Notes under the pieces: model-generated
Database searches by the model: none
Told to the model about the DNA's origin: nothing
Seen by the model: the letters and a program-made list of their open reading frames with translations, nothing else
Translations under genes and position numbers: made by a program
Shown: one piece after another, positions 55,641 through 64,000 of the stretch
Numbering within the stretch: the stretch's first letter is position 1
How the letters are laid out: each line of letters begins with the position of its first letter
NCBI GenBank assembly: GCA_965198495.1
Contig: CBDAPL010000001.1
Location: 2,108,001 to 2,172,000 of the forward strand
Source of the DNA: RH-AL1 sp965198495
GTDB lineage: Bacteria > Pseudomonadota > Alphaproteobacteria > Rhizobiales > Beijerinckiaceae
DNA length: 64,000 bases
Direction: 5' to 3'

Positions 55641-57011
55641 ATGTCAGCGGTAGAGCTCCCAGGTAAAGCACCGGCACCGCCGCGCGCGGCCGACCTCAGC
55701 CACATTCCTGGCGATGCGGGCTGGCCCGTCGTCGGGCATACATTCGGCCTTCTCGCGGACCCGAAGGGCTTCGTGGAGGCGCGCGCCCGCAAGTTCGGTC
55801 CGGTCAATCGCGCTCACGCCTTCGGCCGGCCGAATATCAACCTGCTTGGGCCGGCCGCCAACGAGTTCGTACTTCTCGATCAGCAGAAACTCTTGTCTTC
55901 GAAGGAAGGGTGGGACCTGATACTCGGCAGCCTGTTCCCGCGCGGCCTCATGCTGCGCGACTTCGACGAGCATCGCGCACATCGTAAGGCTCTCGCGGTC
56001 GCGTTCAAGGCGGGTCCGATGCGCTCGTACCTCTCGGCGCTCGATGAGGGCATCGGGCATCGGGTGGCGCAATGGGCGGCCAAGCCCGGCGCGATGCTGT
56101 TCTACCCGGCGATGAAGCAGCTCACGCTCGATCTCGCGGCGACGTCGTTCCTCGGCGGCGGCATCGGCCCGGAAATGGATGGTGTCCGCGAGGCGTTCGT
56201 CGACATGATGACCGCGACTATGGCCGTCATCCGCAAACCGTTGCCGGGCACGACGATGCGGCGCGGGCTTGCGGGCCGGGCGCATGTCGTCACCTACTTC
56301 AATCGCCAGATTCCATTGCGCCGCGAGGCCGGAGGCGAAGATCTGTTCTCGCACCTGTGCCGAGCGACGCACGAAAACGGGGCGCTCCTGTCAACCGACG
56401 ACATCGTCGATCACATGAGTTTTCTGATTATGGCGGCGCACGATACGCTGACCTCCTCCCTGACTTCGTTGGTTTGGCTGCTGATCGACAATCCCGCTTG
56501 GCAGGAAAGACTGCGCGCGGAGGTCGCCGCCCTCGGCCTCACGCCCGGCGAGCCGCTGCCGTTCGACAAGCTCGAGGCGATGCCGCTGACCGAAATGGCC
56601 TTCAAGGAGGCCATGCGCATCAATCCCCCGGTGCCGTCGATTCCGCGCCGGGTGCTGCGCGATTTCGACTTCGGCGGCTTCCGTATTCCGGCGGGCGTCG
56701 ACATCACCATCAATCCGCTCTTCACCCACCACATGCCGGAAATTTGGCCGGACCCCGCGCGCTTCGACCCGATGCGCTTCACCGACGAGGCGCAGCGCGG
56801 TCGCCATCGCTTCGCATGGGTGCCTTTCAGTGGCGGCGCGCACATGTGCATAGGCTTGCACTTCGCCTACATGCAGGCGAAGTGCTTCACGCGCCACCTG
56901 CTGCAGGCCGTGACGGTCTCGGCGGAGCCGGGCTACAAGCCGGCGTGGCAGATGTGGCCCATCCCGAAGCCCAAGGATGGCCTCGCGGTATCGATCATGC
57001 CGCTGGCCTGA
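55641..57011 (+). CDS. Cytochrome P450
   Basis: The 456-residue monooxygenase has the haem-ligand motif FSGGAHMCIG (Cys403), the ExxR motif EAMR and a downstream FDPMRF. The I-helix reads AAHDTLTSS, so the usual Ala/Gly-Gly-x-Asp-Thr is changed at its second position to His before Asp-Thr. It resembles CYP120/CYP26-type sequences in the GHTFGLL N-terminal region. ATG 55641 follows a GGAGGAGGA site; GTG 55620 upstream is the alternative. A redox partner is not nearby. Confidence 0.88.
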   Translation: MSAVELPGKAPAPPRAADLSHIPGDAGWPVVGHTFGLLADPKGFVEARARKFGPVNRAHAFGRPNINLLGPAANEFVLLDQQKLLSSKEGWDLILGSLFPRGLMLRDFDEHRAHRKALAVAFKAGPMRSYLSALDEGIGHRVAQWAAKPGAMLFYPAMKQLTLDLAATSFLGGGIGPEMDGVREAFVDMMTATMAVIRKPLPGTTMRRGLAGRAHVVTYFNRQIPLRREAGGEDLFSHLCRATHENGALLSTDDIVDHMSFLIMAAHDTLTSSLTSLVWLLIDNPAWQERLRAEVAALGLTPGEPLPFDKLEAMPLTEMAFKEAMRINPPVPSIPRRVLRDFDFGGFRIPAGVDITINPLFTHHMPEIWPDPARFDPMRFTDEAQRGRHRFAWVPFSGGAHMCIGLHFAYMQAKCFTRHLLQAVTVSAEPGYKPAWQMWPIPKPKDGLAVSIMPLA

Positions 57012-57019
57012 GCGTCCGT

Positions 57020-57538
57020 TCAGGCCAAGGCACGTTTGCCCCGCCGCCGACTCGCCAGCATCGTCGCCAGCGTCACCGGGCGATAGCCCCACGCGTCGAC
57101 GCCGACGTCGAATTGCCGGGTCAGCGGCTTCAGCATGTTGTGGGAATGGCCGTGCAGGTCGAGCGCGCCCTTGCCGATCCTGTTCCACGTGCGCAGCGCG
57201 TAATGGCAGAGGATGCAGAGCGCGCCGTCCTCCGTCAGCTCGATGTACTCTTGCACGCTCGTCCAGCCCGGATGCGTGCGCGTGGCCGCGTCGTCGTTGT
57301 TGCCGGTGACGAGGTGCTTGCGGCCGGGCAGCCGGTCGAGCAGCGCGCCGAGCGCCTCGGCGCCGTAGCGCGGCGCGACATCGCCGAGGTGCCAGATCTC
57401 GTCGTCGGCCCCCACCGTCGCCTGCCATTGCGCGATGAGGTGCGCGTCGTGTTCCGCGATCGTGCGGAACGGCCGCTTGGCGGCGCGCAGGATGCGGGTG
57501 TCGCCGAAGTGTGTATCGCTGGTGAAGAAGAGCGCCAT
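57020..57538 (-). CDS. Small metallophosphoesterase
   Basis: The 172-residue protein has SDTHFGD, HLGDVA, TGNND and LHGHSH metal-binding motifs in the expected order, so it is a minimal calcineurin-like phosphatase. Similar small enzymes occur in phage and bacteria. The substrate is unknown. It converges with the P450 gene and is 10 bases downstream of the nucleoside transporter gene, so may be in one operon with it. Confidence 0.87.
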   Translation of the reverse strand: MALFFTSDTHFGDTRILRAAKRPFRTIAEHDAHLIAQWQATVGADDEIWHLGDVAPRYGAEALGALLDRLPGRKHLVTGNNDDAATRTHPGWTSVQEYIELTEDGALCILCHYALRTWNRIGKGALDLHGHSHNMLKPLTRQFDVGVDAWGYRPVTLATMLASRRRGKRALA

Positions 57539-57548
57539 CGCGCCAACG

Positions 57549-58784
57549 CTAGACGATCAGCCCGACGATGGCGCCGCTCATCATCGTCGCGAGCGTGCCG
57601 GAGACGACGGAGCGCCAGCCGAGCGCGACGATGTCGGCGCGGCGCTCCGGCGCCATCGCGGTGAGGCCGCCGAGCATGATGCCGAGGCTGCCGATATTGG
57701 CGAAGCCGCAGAGCGCGTAGGTCATGATGAGCCGCGAGCGTGGATCGAGCGCGTCCGCCGGGAGGTGCGCCAGGTTGAGGTAGGCGACGAACTCGTTGAG
57801 GATCGTCTTGGTGCCCATCAGATCGGCGGCGGCGGCGCTCTGCGCCCAGGGTATGCCGATGAGCCAGACCAGCGGCCTGAACGCCAGCGCAAGGATGCGC
57901 TGCAGGCTCAGCGGCACGCCGCCGACGCTGATCTGCCCGACGGCCATGTTGGCGAGCGTCACCAGCGCCACCAGCACGATCAGCGTGGCGATGATCGCGG
58001 CGATGAGGCCGATGCCCGCCATCGTGCCCTCGACGATCGCCTCGAGCGCGCCGCCCGCCCGCTCGCTTCCGTCGAGGACGGCGTCGTCCTCCGCGTCGAG
58101 CGCGAAGGGCACCATGATCGCGGCGATCGCCAAAGCGCCCGGCGTCGACAGCACGGCCGCCACCAGGATCGCGGAGAAAGAATCCGGGATCGTCGGGCCG
58201 AGGATCGAGCCGTAGATCACCATCACGGTGCCGGCGATCCCGGCCATGCCGCAGCTCATCAGCGCGAACAGCTCGCCCCGGCTCATCGTCTTGAGGTACG
58301 GCTTCACGAGCAGCGGTGCCTCGATCATGCCGACGAAGATATGCACGGCGGCGCCGAGGCCGAGCGCGCCGCCGATGCCGAGCGTGCGACGCAGCACCCA
58401 GGCGAGCGCGCCGACGACGCGCTGCAGCACGCCCCAATAGGTGAGCAGCGAGGCCAACGCGCTGATGACGAGCACGAGCGGAAACGCCCGGAACGCCAGC
58501 GTGAAGCTGCCGCCCGGGCTCGTCTCGGCATAGGGCAGGGGGCCGCCGCCGAGAAAGCCGAACACGAGCGTCGTGCCGGCATCGGTGGCGGTCTGCAGCG
58601 CGCCGATCGCGTGGTCGAGCACCACGAGAAGTTGGATCGCCGGCGGCACCTTGAGGAAAAGCGCCGCGATCGCGCCTTGCAGCGCCAAGCCGCCGATCAC
58701 CACACGCCAGACGATGGCGCGCCGCGCCTCGCTGAACGCCAAGGCGATGAGCAGCAGGGCGGCGACGCCCAATAATCCTCGCAT
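57549..58784 (-). CDS. CNT family nucleoside transporter
   Basis: The 411-residue product has about ten hydrophobic segments and the family motifs FVGMIEAPLLVKPYL and GTKTILNEFVAYLNL of concentrative nucleoside transporters (NupC type), which use a proton or sodium gradient. The EFVAYLNL stretch is part of the substrate site. The small phosphoesterase gene follows it, consistent with nucleotide or nucleoside salvage, though that is inference. Confidence 0.9.
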   Translation of the reverse strand: MRGLLGVAALLLIALAFSEARRAIVWRVVIGGLALQGAIAALFLKVPPAIQLLVVLDHAIGALQTATDAGTTLVFGFLGGGPLPYAETSPGGSFTLAFRAFPLVLVISALASLLTYWGVLQRVVGALAWVLRRTLGIGGALGLGAAVHIFVGMIEAPLLVKPYLKTMSRGELFALMSCGMAGIAGTVMVIYGSILGPTIPDSFSAILVAAVLSTPGALAIAAIMVPFALDAEDDAVLDGSERAGGALEAIVEGTMAGIGLIAAIIATLIVLVALVTLANMAVGQISVGGVPLSLQRILALAFRPLVWLIGIPWAQSAAAADLMGTKTILNEFVAYLNLAHLPADALDPRSRLIMTYALCGFANIGSLGIMLGGLTAMAPERRADIVALGWRSVVSGTLATMMSGAIVGLIV

Positions 58785-58848
58785 CGCGTCCCCCGACGGG
58801 GCCCTTGGCTCCCGGCGCGGGACGCGAGCACGAATGATGCCGCAGGCA

Positions 58849-59451
58849 TCAGCCCGGGCCGCCGAGGACCTCCATGCGGATCAACGCGACGCCCGAGTGC
58901 AGCATGCCGAGCACGCCCGCCGCCGTCCTCGACACGTCGAGGATGCGGCCGCGCGCGAACGGGCCGCGATCGTTGACGGTCAGGACCTCCCGGCGCGCGT
59001 TGGCAAGGTTGGTGACGAGCACCCGCGTTCCGAAGGGCAGACTGCGATGCGCGCAGGTCGCCGCGCCGATATGGCCGCCCGCCGCCGTCCGACCGCCACC
59101 GCTGTAGAACGAGGCGCCGCCGACCTGTGCGCCCGCCCGCGACGGGGGTGTCCCGTGAGCCTCGCGCCACGCAACGTTGCGTGGGTCCTCCCGCCGAAAG
59201 CCAATGGTGCGGCCGCGAGCGTGATGCGCGCGCGCCAACCGCGCGCGGCGATCACCCTTCACCTCTGCGCGCATCGCGTGGTGTCGTCTGGAACGTTCGG
59301 CTTTGCCGTGCCCCGATTGACCAGCGGCGAGCCTCATGAAGCGGGTGGTATGCGGATGGCGCAGGGGACGCGCCGAGACGGGCGTACTCCCCAGCACGAA
59401 GAACATCGAGACGAGCAAGATCGTCATGACGCCCAGAATTTTGCTGATCAA
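58849..59451 (-). CDS. rlpA: RlpA family double-psi beta-barrel lipoprotein-like protein
   Basis: The 200-residue product has an N-terminal signal sequence (about residues 1-27, no lipobox Cys), a basic low-complexity spacer, and a C-terminal double-psi beta-barrel (GGASFYSGGGRTAAGG to NDRGPF and GRILDVSRTAAGVLGM). RlpA proteins act at the septum and in E. coli and Pseudomonas bind or cleave denuded glycan strands. The missing lipobox suggests a soluble or anchored periplasmic form. Confidence 0.85.
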   Translation of the reverse strand: MISKILGVMTILLVSMFFVLGSTPVSARPLRHPHTTRFMRLAAGQSGHGKAERSRRHHAMRAEVKGDRRARLARAHHARGRTIGFRREDPRNVAWREAHGTPPSRAGAQVGGASFYSGGGRTAAGGHIGAATCAHRSLPFGTRVLVTNLANARREVLTVNDRGPFARGRILDVSRTAAGVLGMLHSGVALIRMEVLGGPG

Positions 59452-59899
59452 CAGTATGGTACCCCTTTTCCGTTGCGGAGCGGGGGCACTATGGGATCGA
59501 CAAACACAATGATAGTCTTGACCTGCAAGAATGTTTATTGCAGCGGCAAAAAATAAAGAGCGTCTTCATGGACAAGGATTGCGTGCCACGGCCAGTATCT
59601 CGCCCCATTTGCGACGAATACGTGATCAATATTGGCTCGGTGATCGAAAAGCTTATCGCGATGAAGCCGCTGGCAGGTGTTGGGCAAGGCGTGAGCGCGA
59701 TGTGCTCCGGAACCCGAGCTGGGATGACTGGCTGTAGCTCTCAGGGTCTCGAACATGGTGGCAAGAAGGCGGGGTCGAGATCACCTGAGCTATGCATCCT
59801 GCGCATATCGGCAATTCGGCTGTTCAGATGCCCGAAAGTGATCTGTGCCAAAGGCGATAGAATGAGACCAGTCTCCGTTTTGCGGCTATTTTTACTTTC
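59452..59899. other. 448-base gap without a supported gene
   Basis: No gene is supported. The stretch is AT-richer than its flanks. Open frames of 70-120 codons exist on both strands (for example 59538-59903 plus) but lack recognisable domains and a good ribosome binding site. It holds the divergent promoters of rlpA and mobA at its ends. Confidence 0.5.
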
Positions 59900-60532
59900 A
59901 TGATCGGCATTATTCTCGCGGGCGGCGCCGCCACGCGCCTTGGCGGCGGCGACAAAGGCCTTCGGCTTGTCGGCGGCTTGCCTCTTGTCGCGCGGGTGGC
60001 CGATGCGTTGCGCGGCCAATGCGGGAATCTCGTCGTCAACGCGAACGGCGACCCGTCGCGCCTTGCTTTTCTCGGTCTGCCGGTCGTCGCCGACGGCGTG
60101 CCCGGCCAGCCGGGTCCCCTTGCCGGTATTCTCGCGGGGCTGGATTGGACCGCCGGCAATCATCCGGAGGAAGCGCTTGCGGTCGTCGCGCCGACCGACG
60201 CGCCGTTCCTTCCCGGCGACCTCGTCGCCCGTCTCGCCGCCGCGCGACCAGAGGGGGCGGTCGCCTGCGCGATGTCCGGCGACCGGGTCCACCACACGAC
60301 GGCGCTCTGGCCGGTCGCGCTGCGACACGATCTTCGCGACGCGCTCCTGAGCGAGGGTCTGCGCAAGGTCGGCGTCTTCCTCGCGCGCCATGGCGCCGTC
60401 GCGGTGGAGTGGCCGGTCGAACCGTTCGACCCATTCTTCAACGCCAACACGCCCGCCGACCTCGCGGCGGCCGAGCGGATCGCGGCTCGTCGCGCCGTGA
60501 GCGGTTGCGGACCGCCAGCCCCGGCGCTATAG
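59900..60532 (+). CDS. mobA: Molybdenum cofactor guanylyltransferase
   Basis: The 210-residue enzyme attaches GMP to molybdopterin to form the MGD cofactor. It has the nucleotide-binding LAGGAATRLGGGDKG (residues 6-20) and the VVAPTDAPF segment with metal-binding Asp. Length and motifs fit MobA. No other moco genes are nearby; mobB would usually follow but is absent. A tRNA-Glu gene starts 15 bases after the stop. Confidence 0.92.
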   Translation: MIGIILAGGAATRLGGGDKGLRLVGGLPLVARVADALRGQCGNLVVNANGDPSRLAFLGLPVVADGVPGQPGPLAGILAGLDWTAGNHPEEALAVVAPTDAPFLPGDLVARLAAARPEGAVACAMSGDRVHHTTALWPVALRHDLRDALLSEGLRKVGVFLARHGAVAVEWPVEPFDPFFNANTPADLAAAERIAARRAVSGCGPPAPAL

Positions 60533-60547
60533 CATCGAGGCGCCTCC

Positions 60548-60623
60548 GCTCCCTTCGTCTAGCGGTCTAGGACGTCGCCCTCTCACGGCGAAAACAGGGG
60601 TTCGATTCCCCTAGGGAGCACCA
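60548..60623 (+). tRNA. tRNA-Glu (anticodon CTC)
   Basis: The 76-base sequence folds as a cloverleaf: acceptor GCTCCCT/AGGGAGC, D-stem GTC, anticodon stem TCGCC/GGCGA with loop CTCTCAC, T-stem AGGGG/CCCCT with loop TTCGATT. The anticodon CTC reads GAG glutamate codons. The 3' CCA is encoded. Confidence 0.95.
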
Positions 60624-60790
60624 GCAGCTTCAGTGTGCGAGCGGTCCCGTCGACGCGTGCTTCTGGTCGTCACTGCGGCTTCCTCGCGCGGCCATTCGCA
60701 GCACGACAAATAAGTCGGCGAACAAACGGCCATTGCGGATCCTTTGCGTGCGTCGGCCGCAAGCGGCGGCATTCAGGAGGAGCCTCTATA

Positions 60791-61288
60791 ATGGTTAACG
60801 CGAACAAGGCGATGGACGTGTATCTCACAGGGCTGCGAAACCAGCATGCGGTCGAGACGCAAGCAATCGGAACGATCCAGAACGAGCTATCGCGGATGAA
60901 GCCTTACCCTGAGCTGCACGCGAAGATGGAAGCCGACAAGGAGCGCTCGACAAACCAAGCCGCGCGCCTGGATGATCTACTTGCAAGACACGGGACCAAG
61001 AAATCTCTGGCCAAAGAAGCAGTTACGGGAGCCGTCGCGACGGTAGCGGGCTTCGCGCATGTCGGCTCGGCGGACGACGTCCTGAAAAACGTTCTCGCGG
61101 CCATCGGCTTCAAGGCCTACGAGATCGGCTCCTACAAGGTCCTTCTCACCCTCGCGGACGCGGCGGACGCTGCGCAAGACAAGGTCGTCCTGGAGCAATC
61201 CATGAAGGAGGAGCAAGAGATGGGCGATTGGCTTGGCGGCCACCTTCCGGATCTTGTTCTCGCCTACGTGCAGCGGCAGGCCGCCTAG
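60791..61288 (+). CDS. DUF892 family (ferritin-like) protein
   Basis: The 165-residue product is nearly all helix, with the DUF892 layout of four helices (DVYLTGLRNQHAVETQAIG, then GAVATVAGFAHVGSADDVL). Family members such as YciE/YciF are stress-induced and ferritin-like, though metal residues are not clear here. ATG 60791 has an AGGAGG site. It stands alone between tRNA-Glu and a small gene on the other strand. Confidence 0.75.
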   Translation: MVNANKAMDVYLTGLRNQHAVETQAIGTIQNELSRMKPYPELHAKMEADKERSTNQAARLDDLLARHGTKKSLAKEAVTGAVATVAGFAHVGSADDVLKNVLAAIGFKAYEIGSYKVLLTLADAADAAQDKVVLEQSMKEEQEMGDWLGGHLPDLVLAYVQRQAA

Positions 61289-61431
61289 CGAGGACGATGC
61301 GGCGCGCCTGCCGGTGGTATCGGCGTTGGCCAGCGTAGTCGCGGGACGCCGATCATCGTTGGGGCCGGACTAGGCTTCCAAGCTACTCCCTGGGGCTCGG
61401 ACAGGAGCAGGATCGCCGTCGAGATGCGCTT

Positions 61432-61629
61432 TCAGGGCGATGTCGCGGCGGCGTAACGGCGCGCTATGTCCTCGCGCATGTCGATCAATTGGAGCAGATG
61501 GCCGTCCGCGCGCTCCCGGTTGTCGGGATCGGGGATGCGCGCCAGAAACGCCTTCTGCTTGGCGATGACCTGATCGAGTTGCTGCAAGCGCACCCTCATC
61601 GCATCGACACTAAGGAGTTTTCCCGACAT
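61432..61629 (-). CDS. Small helical protein of unknown function
   Basis: The 65-residue product starts MSGKLLSVDAMRVRLQQLD and is predicted to be helical with regular Leu/Ile spacing and an IPDPDNRERADGH turn. No family was recognised. It is oriented against its neighbours. A longer start at 61659 would add ten residues. Confidence 0.5.
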   Translation of the reverse strand: MSGKLLSVDAMRVRLQQLDQVIAKQKAFLARIPDPDNRERADGHLLQLIDMREDIARRYAAATSP

Positions 61630-61744
61630 TCGGCTTTCCAGGTCTGAACCGCGGATCACTGCGCCTTGCTACAAAGCGGTCGTATCGACTTCGGTTTCCA
61701 CCGTTCCGCTTTTTTTGGACTCGAGAGAGCAGGTTTATCGGCCG

Positions 61745-62434
61745 CTACCCGACATGCCGAGACGCCTGCGGATTCAGCCGCTGGGGCTCTTCGTTCGCGT
61801 ATGTCGCGGGCGACCGCGCCAGGAGCAGGACCACCCGCAGGATCGCTCGCGTGAGCATCTCGACCGTCGGCTTGGCGCGGCGCACGCGGCTGGAGGGCTG
61901 GACGCGCGACCGAGTGGCGGGCACATGCAGGAAGCCGACCTCCGGCGCGAGGCGCCAGAGGAGGCTTCGGTACAGCGTCGCGTTGCAGACGTAGTCTCCT
62001 GCATCGTACGATAGCGCGGCGGCGTGTCCGGCGGCGCGCGTCGCGGCGACGAGGCCAGCGGCCGGTATGCTGGCACGAAGCTGGTGTGGCGCGCCCGGCT
62101 CGAGGATCTGGTTCGGTCTTTGCCGCGCGGCGTCGAAGTGCAGCGGGTCGGCGCGATTGACGCCCCGGATCTCGACGGAGATCTCCCTCCGCCGCATGGC
62201 GACGCCAAGGTGCAGGATTACGTCGGGTCGGAACGCCGCGACGGCGGCGCGCAATGTGTCGTCGGCATCCGCGTAGCGCACCGGCAGCAGGATTCCGTGC
62301 AGGGCCACGCCGAGGCGCGCAAGCCGTCCGCGGTGACGGTCGAGGTTGTGAAGGATCGCGGCCGTCGGATTGGACGGCACGCCGGGAAAAGCACCAAATC
62401 CCGTGACAAGGATCGTGCGGCGATAGCCGGACAT
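61745..62434 (-). CDS. pcp: Pyroglutamyl-peptidase I (C15 family)
   Basis: The 229-residue enzyme removes N-terminal pyroglutamate from peptides. The catalytic triad is Glu88 (SVEIRGVN), Cys150 (DYVCNATLY) and His170 (GFLHVP), with the VTGFGAFPGVPSNP N-terminal motif. About 50 residues after His170 are basic and low complexity. Three bases separate it from the next gene upstream on the same strand. Confidence 0.9.
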   Translation of the reverse strand: MSGYRRTILVTGFGAFPGVPSNPTAAILHNLDRHRGRLARLGVALHGILLPVRYADADDTLRAAVAAFRPDVILHLGVAMRRREISVEIRGVNRADPLHFDAARQRPNQILEPGAPHQLRASIPAAGLVAATRAAGHAAALSYDAGDYVCNATLYRSLLWRLAPEVGFLHVPATRSRVQPSSRVRRAKPTVEMLTRAILRVVLLLARSPATYANEEPQRLNPQASRHVG

Positions 62435-62437
62435 CGC

Positions 62438-63052
62438 CTAGAGTCGGCGCAGGTCGGCGATCAGCTTGCGGATGCGCGGCAGGCTGAACACGGCGATGCG
62501 CCTCAGTCGCGTGTCGTCGCCGTTGCGGATGAAATTGTCATAGGCCGCGGCCAGGCGTTCCAACGCATCCGCCTGATCGGCGACATAGATCGCATCGAAG
62601 TCCGCTCCCGCGAATGTGGCGAGACGCGCCAGTTCGCGACGCGCGGCGGCGCGCGCCAGATCGGCCGAGGGCAGCGCGGTGAGGGGCGGGCTGGCGAGAG
62701 ATGTCGCGTCGGCGACGATCCCGTAGGGCGCGGCGAACAGGCCCTCGACGCGATTGAGCCCGTCAAGCGTCGGAGCGGCCGCGTTCTTCGCCGCGAGCCG
62801 CACCTGATCTTCGCTCCACCGCTGGAAGGCGGCTTCGGCTCGCGCCTGCTCGTCGGCGTCGGCGCGGGCGAAGCCGCGGACACGGGACGCGCCCGGTGTC
62901 GCGAGCGCCAGGGCATCTGCCGCGGCGAGCGCGTCGATGGCCGGTCGCGCGCTCGCCAGGAAAGCATCGGTGGTAAAGGAAGCGGCCTCGGCGTCGGCAC
63001 GTGGCGTCAACGCGATGAATGCGATCGCGAGGAGCTTGCCCTTGACGTTCAT
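62438..63052 (-). CDS. DUF4142 domain protein (exported)
   Basis: The 204-residue product has a signal peptide (residues 1-23 or so) and the DUF4142 layout of long helices, with the motif FDAIYVADQADALERLAAAYDNF and an NGDDTRLRRIAV loop. These ferritin-fold proteins are periplasmic and of unknown function. It shares a leftward run with pcp (3-base gap). Confidence 0.8.
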   Translation of the reverse strand: MNVKGKLLAIAFIALTPRADAEAASFTTDAFLASARPAIDALAAADALALATPGASRVRGFARADADEQARAEAAFQRWSEDQVRLAAKNAAAPTLDGLNRVEGLFAAPYGIVADATSLASPPLTALPSADLARAAARRELARLATFAGADFDAIYVADQADALERLAAAYDNFIRNGDDTRLRRIAVFSLPRIRKLIADLRRL

Positions 63053-63138
63053 GATCGCGACCCTTTCCTTTGGTGTCGCGTCAGTTAGCAGATCCTTGAA
63101 GCCGATGGCAGGCCCGACGCCCGCTCGCGCCGTGCCGA

Positions 63139-63789
63139 TCAGTCGATCTTCATGCCGCTCTCGGCGCCGATGGTCCTCACGAGACGATGGCTGATTTCCC
63201 CGTTGATTGGGAGGTGCCGGTCCTTCTCGAACGCCTCGATGGCCTTGCGGGTCGAGAGACCGAGCGTGCCGTCCGGCTTCACGGCAAAGCCGAGTTTCGC
63301 CAAAGCCCGCTGCACGCCTAGAACCGTCTTGCTGTCGGCCTTGTCGACAGTCGGCGCGCCGCCGCCCGGGCCCTGAAGAAGGCGGGCGATCGCGTCGCCC
63401 TCGCTCGTCTTGTCGGCGGCATGGCGCGGCTTGGCGGCTGGAGCGGGAACCTCGGCCGGCGCTTGTTCGACGGGCGGCGCGGCGGGCGCGGGCGTTCTGG
63501 CGGCGGGAGCGGCGACAGGCGCCGGGGGCGGCGCGATCGCGACGCCCTTGCCGAACAGCGGCGCGGGGTGACGGCTCTTCTGGAGCATGAGCGCGTTCAC
63601 CATGATGCCGAGCGCCAGCGTCGCGCTCATGCCCACGGCGGCGTAGCGCGCGACCTTGTGCATATCGAGCCTGAAGCTCGAACGCTTCTTCTTGCCCGGT
63701 CGCGCACGGGGTTTGCGCGGCGCGGCTTTGCGCGCAGGCTTGTCGAAGCCGAAATCATCGTCGAACGTAGCAGCGGCGGCGTTACGCAC
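63139..63789 (-). CDS. Peptidoglycan-binding domain membrane protein
   Basis: The 216-residue product has a basic N-terminal region (PRKPRARPGKKKRSS), one transmembrane helix (about residues 48-70), a Pro/Ala-rich linker, and a C-terminal PG_binding_1 domain (VQRALAKLGFAVKPDG, GLSTRKAIEAFEKD). The topology implies a cytoplasmic N-terminus and periplasmic cell-wall-binding domain. Its start overlaps the end of the histidine kinase gene by 8 bases. Confidence 0.85.
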   Translation of the reverse strand: MRNAAAATFDDDFGFDKPARKAAPRKPRARPGKKKRSSFRLDMHKVARYAAVGMSATLALGIMVNALMLQKSRHPAPLFGKGVAIAPPPAPVAAPAARTPAPAAPPVEQAPAEVPAPAAKPRHAADKTSEGDAIARLLQGPGGGAPTVDKADSKTVLGVQRALAKLGFAVKPDGTLGLSTRKAIEAFEKDRHLPINGEISHRLVRTIGAESGMKID

Positions 63790-64000
63790 TTTGTTTCATC
63801 CTCGACTCGTGGAAAACGGGTGTGCTGGAGGCGCGCCGCGCGATCGTTTCGATCGTCGCCGCGTCGTCCCTCGATTTGATGATGCGGCAGTCGAGCGGCA
63901 GGCGGATCGTCACCATCGTGCCTTTGCCTCGCTCGCTCTCGATCGCGATCGTGCCGCCGTGCAAGCCGACAAGGCCACGCACAACGGAAAGACCGAGGCC
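63782..64000 (-). CDS. Sensor histidine kinase, C-terminal part (runs off the window)
   Basis: Only the last 72 codons are visible: the GLGLSVVRGLVGLHGGTI motif of the ATP-binding (HATPase) domain, the ESERGKGTMVTIRLPL end and a short tail. The rest lies beyond the right edge. It overlaps the downstream cell-wall-binding gene by 8 bases, so the pair is probably cotranscribed; signal and partner regulator are not visible. Confidence 0.85.
   Translation of the reverse strand, partial: GLGLSVVRGLVGLHGGTIAIESERGKGTMVTIRLPLDCRIIKSRDDAATIETIARRASSTPVFHESRMKQSA

Noticed and set aside
59538..59903. Possible small gene between rlpA and mobA
   Set aside because: No ribosome binding site or family signature, and it overlaps the mobA start; composition does not favour coding.
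59741..60391. Open frame on the minus strand overlapping mobA
   Set aside because: It runs antisense to a clear mobA and has no domain.
60548..60623. tRNA-Glu as an integration site for a genomic island
   Set aside because: No integrase, direct repeat of the tRNA 3' end, or mobile gene follows.

Overview
The window reads as a chromosomal segment of a high-GC alphaproteobacterium, most likely in the order Hyphomicrobiales (Rhizobiales). The markers are CtrA, its inhibitor SciP, the CtrA-proteolysis adaptor RcdA, a DUF1013/TrcR regulator, DUF1192 and DUF1465 proteins, an alphaproteobacterial FliJ, and a PmtA-type methyltransferase. A BciB-like 8-vinyl reductase hints at (bacterio)chlorophyll synthesis, and an HpnO-like aminotransferase hints at aminated hopanoids. 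No phage, insertion sequence, integrase or CRISPR array was recognised. Two tRNA genes, Val(CAC) and Glu(CTC), are present.

Region 1 (1-20.3 kb): a secreted beta-propeller glycosidase-like gene precedes the collinear str, S10, spc and alpha ribosomal operons (rpsL-rpsG-fusA-tuf, then rpsJ through rplO, secY-adk, then rpsM-rpsK-rpoA-rplQ). The order is canonical with tight or overlapping junctions. Oddities are an N-terminal extension of L5, GTG starts for rplN and rpoA, and an 18-bp tandem repeat that copies the 3' end of rpsH.

Region 2 (20.4-41.4 kb): housekeeping and accessory genes. These include a Do-like periplasmic protease, an orphan ParA, rarA, acetyltransferases, an SDR, gph, rpiA, gor and gfa (glutathione chemistry), a YeiH-type transporter whose start codon lies in a perfect inverted repeat, a CoxE-like VWA protein beside a MoxR ATPase gene broken by a one-base frameshift, an esterase, an overlapping SOUL/BciB pair, a phospholipid methyltransferase and mnmA.

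Region 3 (41.6-51.9 kb): a cell-cycle and motility block. It holds sciP, a YbhN-like membrane protein, fliJ, ctrA, a compact chemosensory operon (cheA-cheW-cheY-like-cheB-cheR, transcribed leftward), trcR, a DUF1192 gene and rcdA. It concentrates the CtrA master regulator, an inhibitor of CtrA-driven transcription and an adaptor for CtrA degradation within about 10 kb.

Region 4 (51.9-64 kb): mixed metabolism and envelope genes. These include hpnO, metallophosphoesterases, a Nudix hydrolase, GNAT, a cytochrome P450, a CNT nucleoside transporter, RlpA, mobA, tRNA-Glu, a DUF892 protein, pyroglutamyl peptidase, a DUF4142 protein, a peptidoglycan-binding membrane protein, and the 3' end of a histidine kinase that runs off the right edge.
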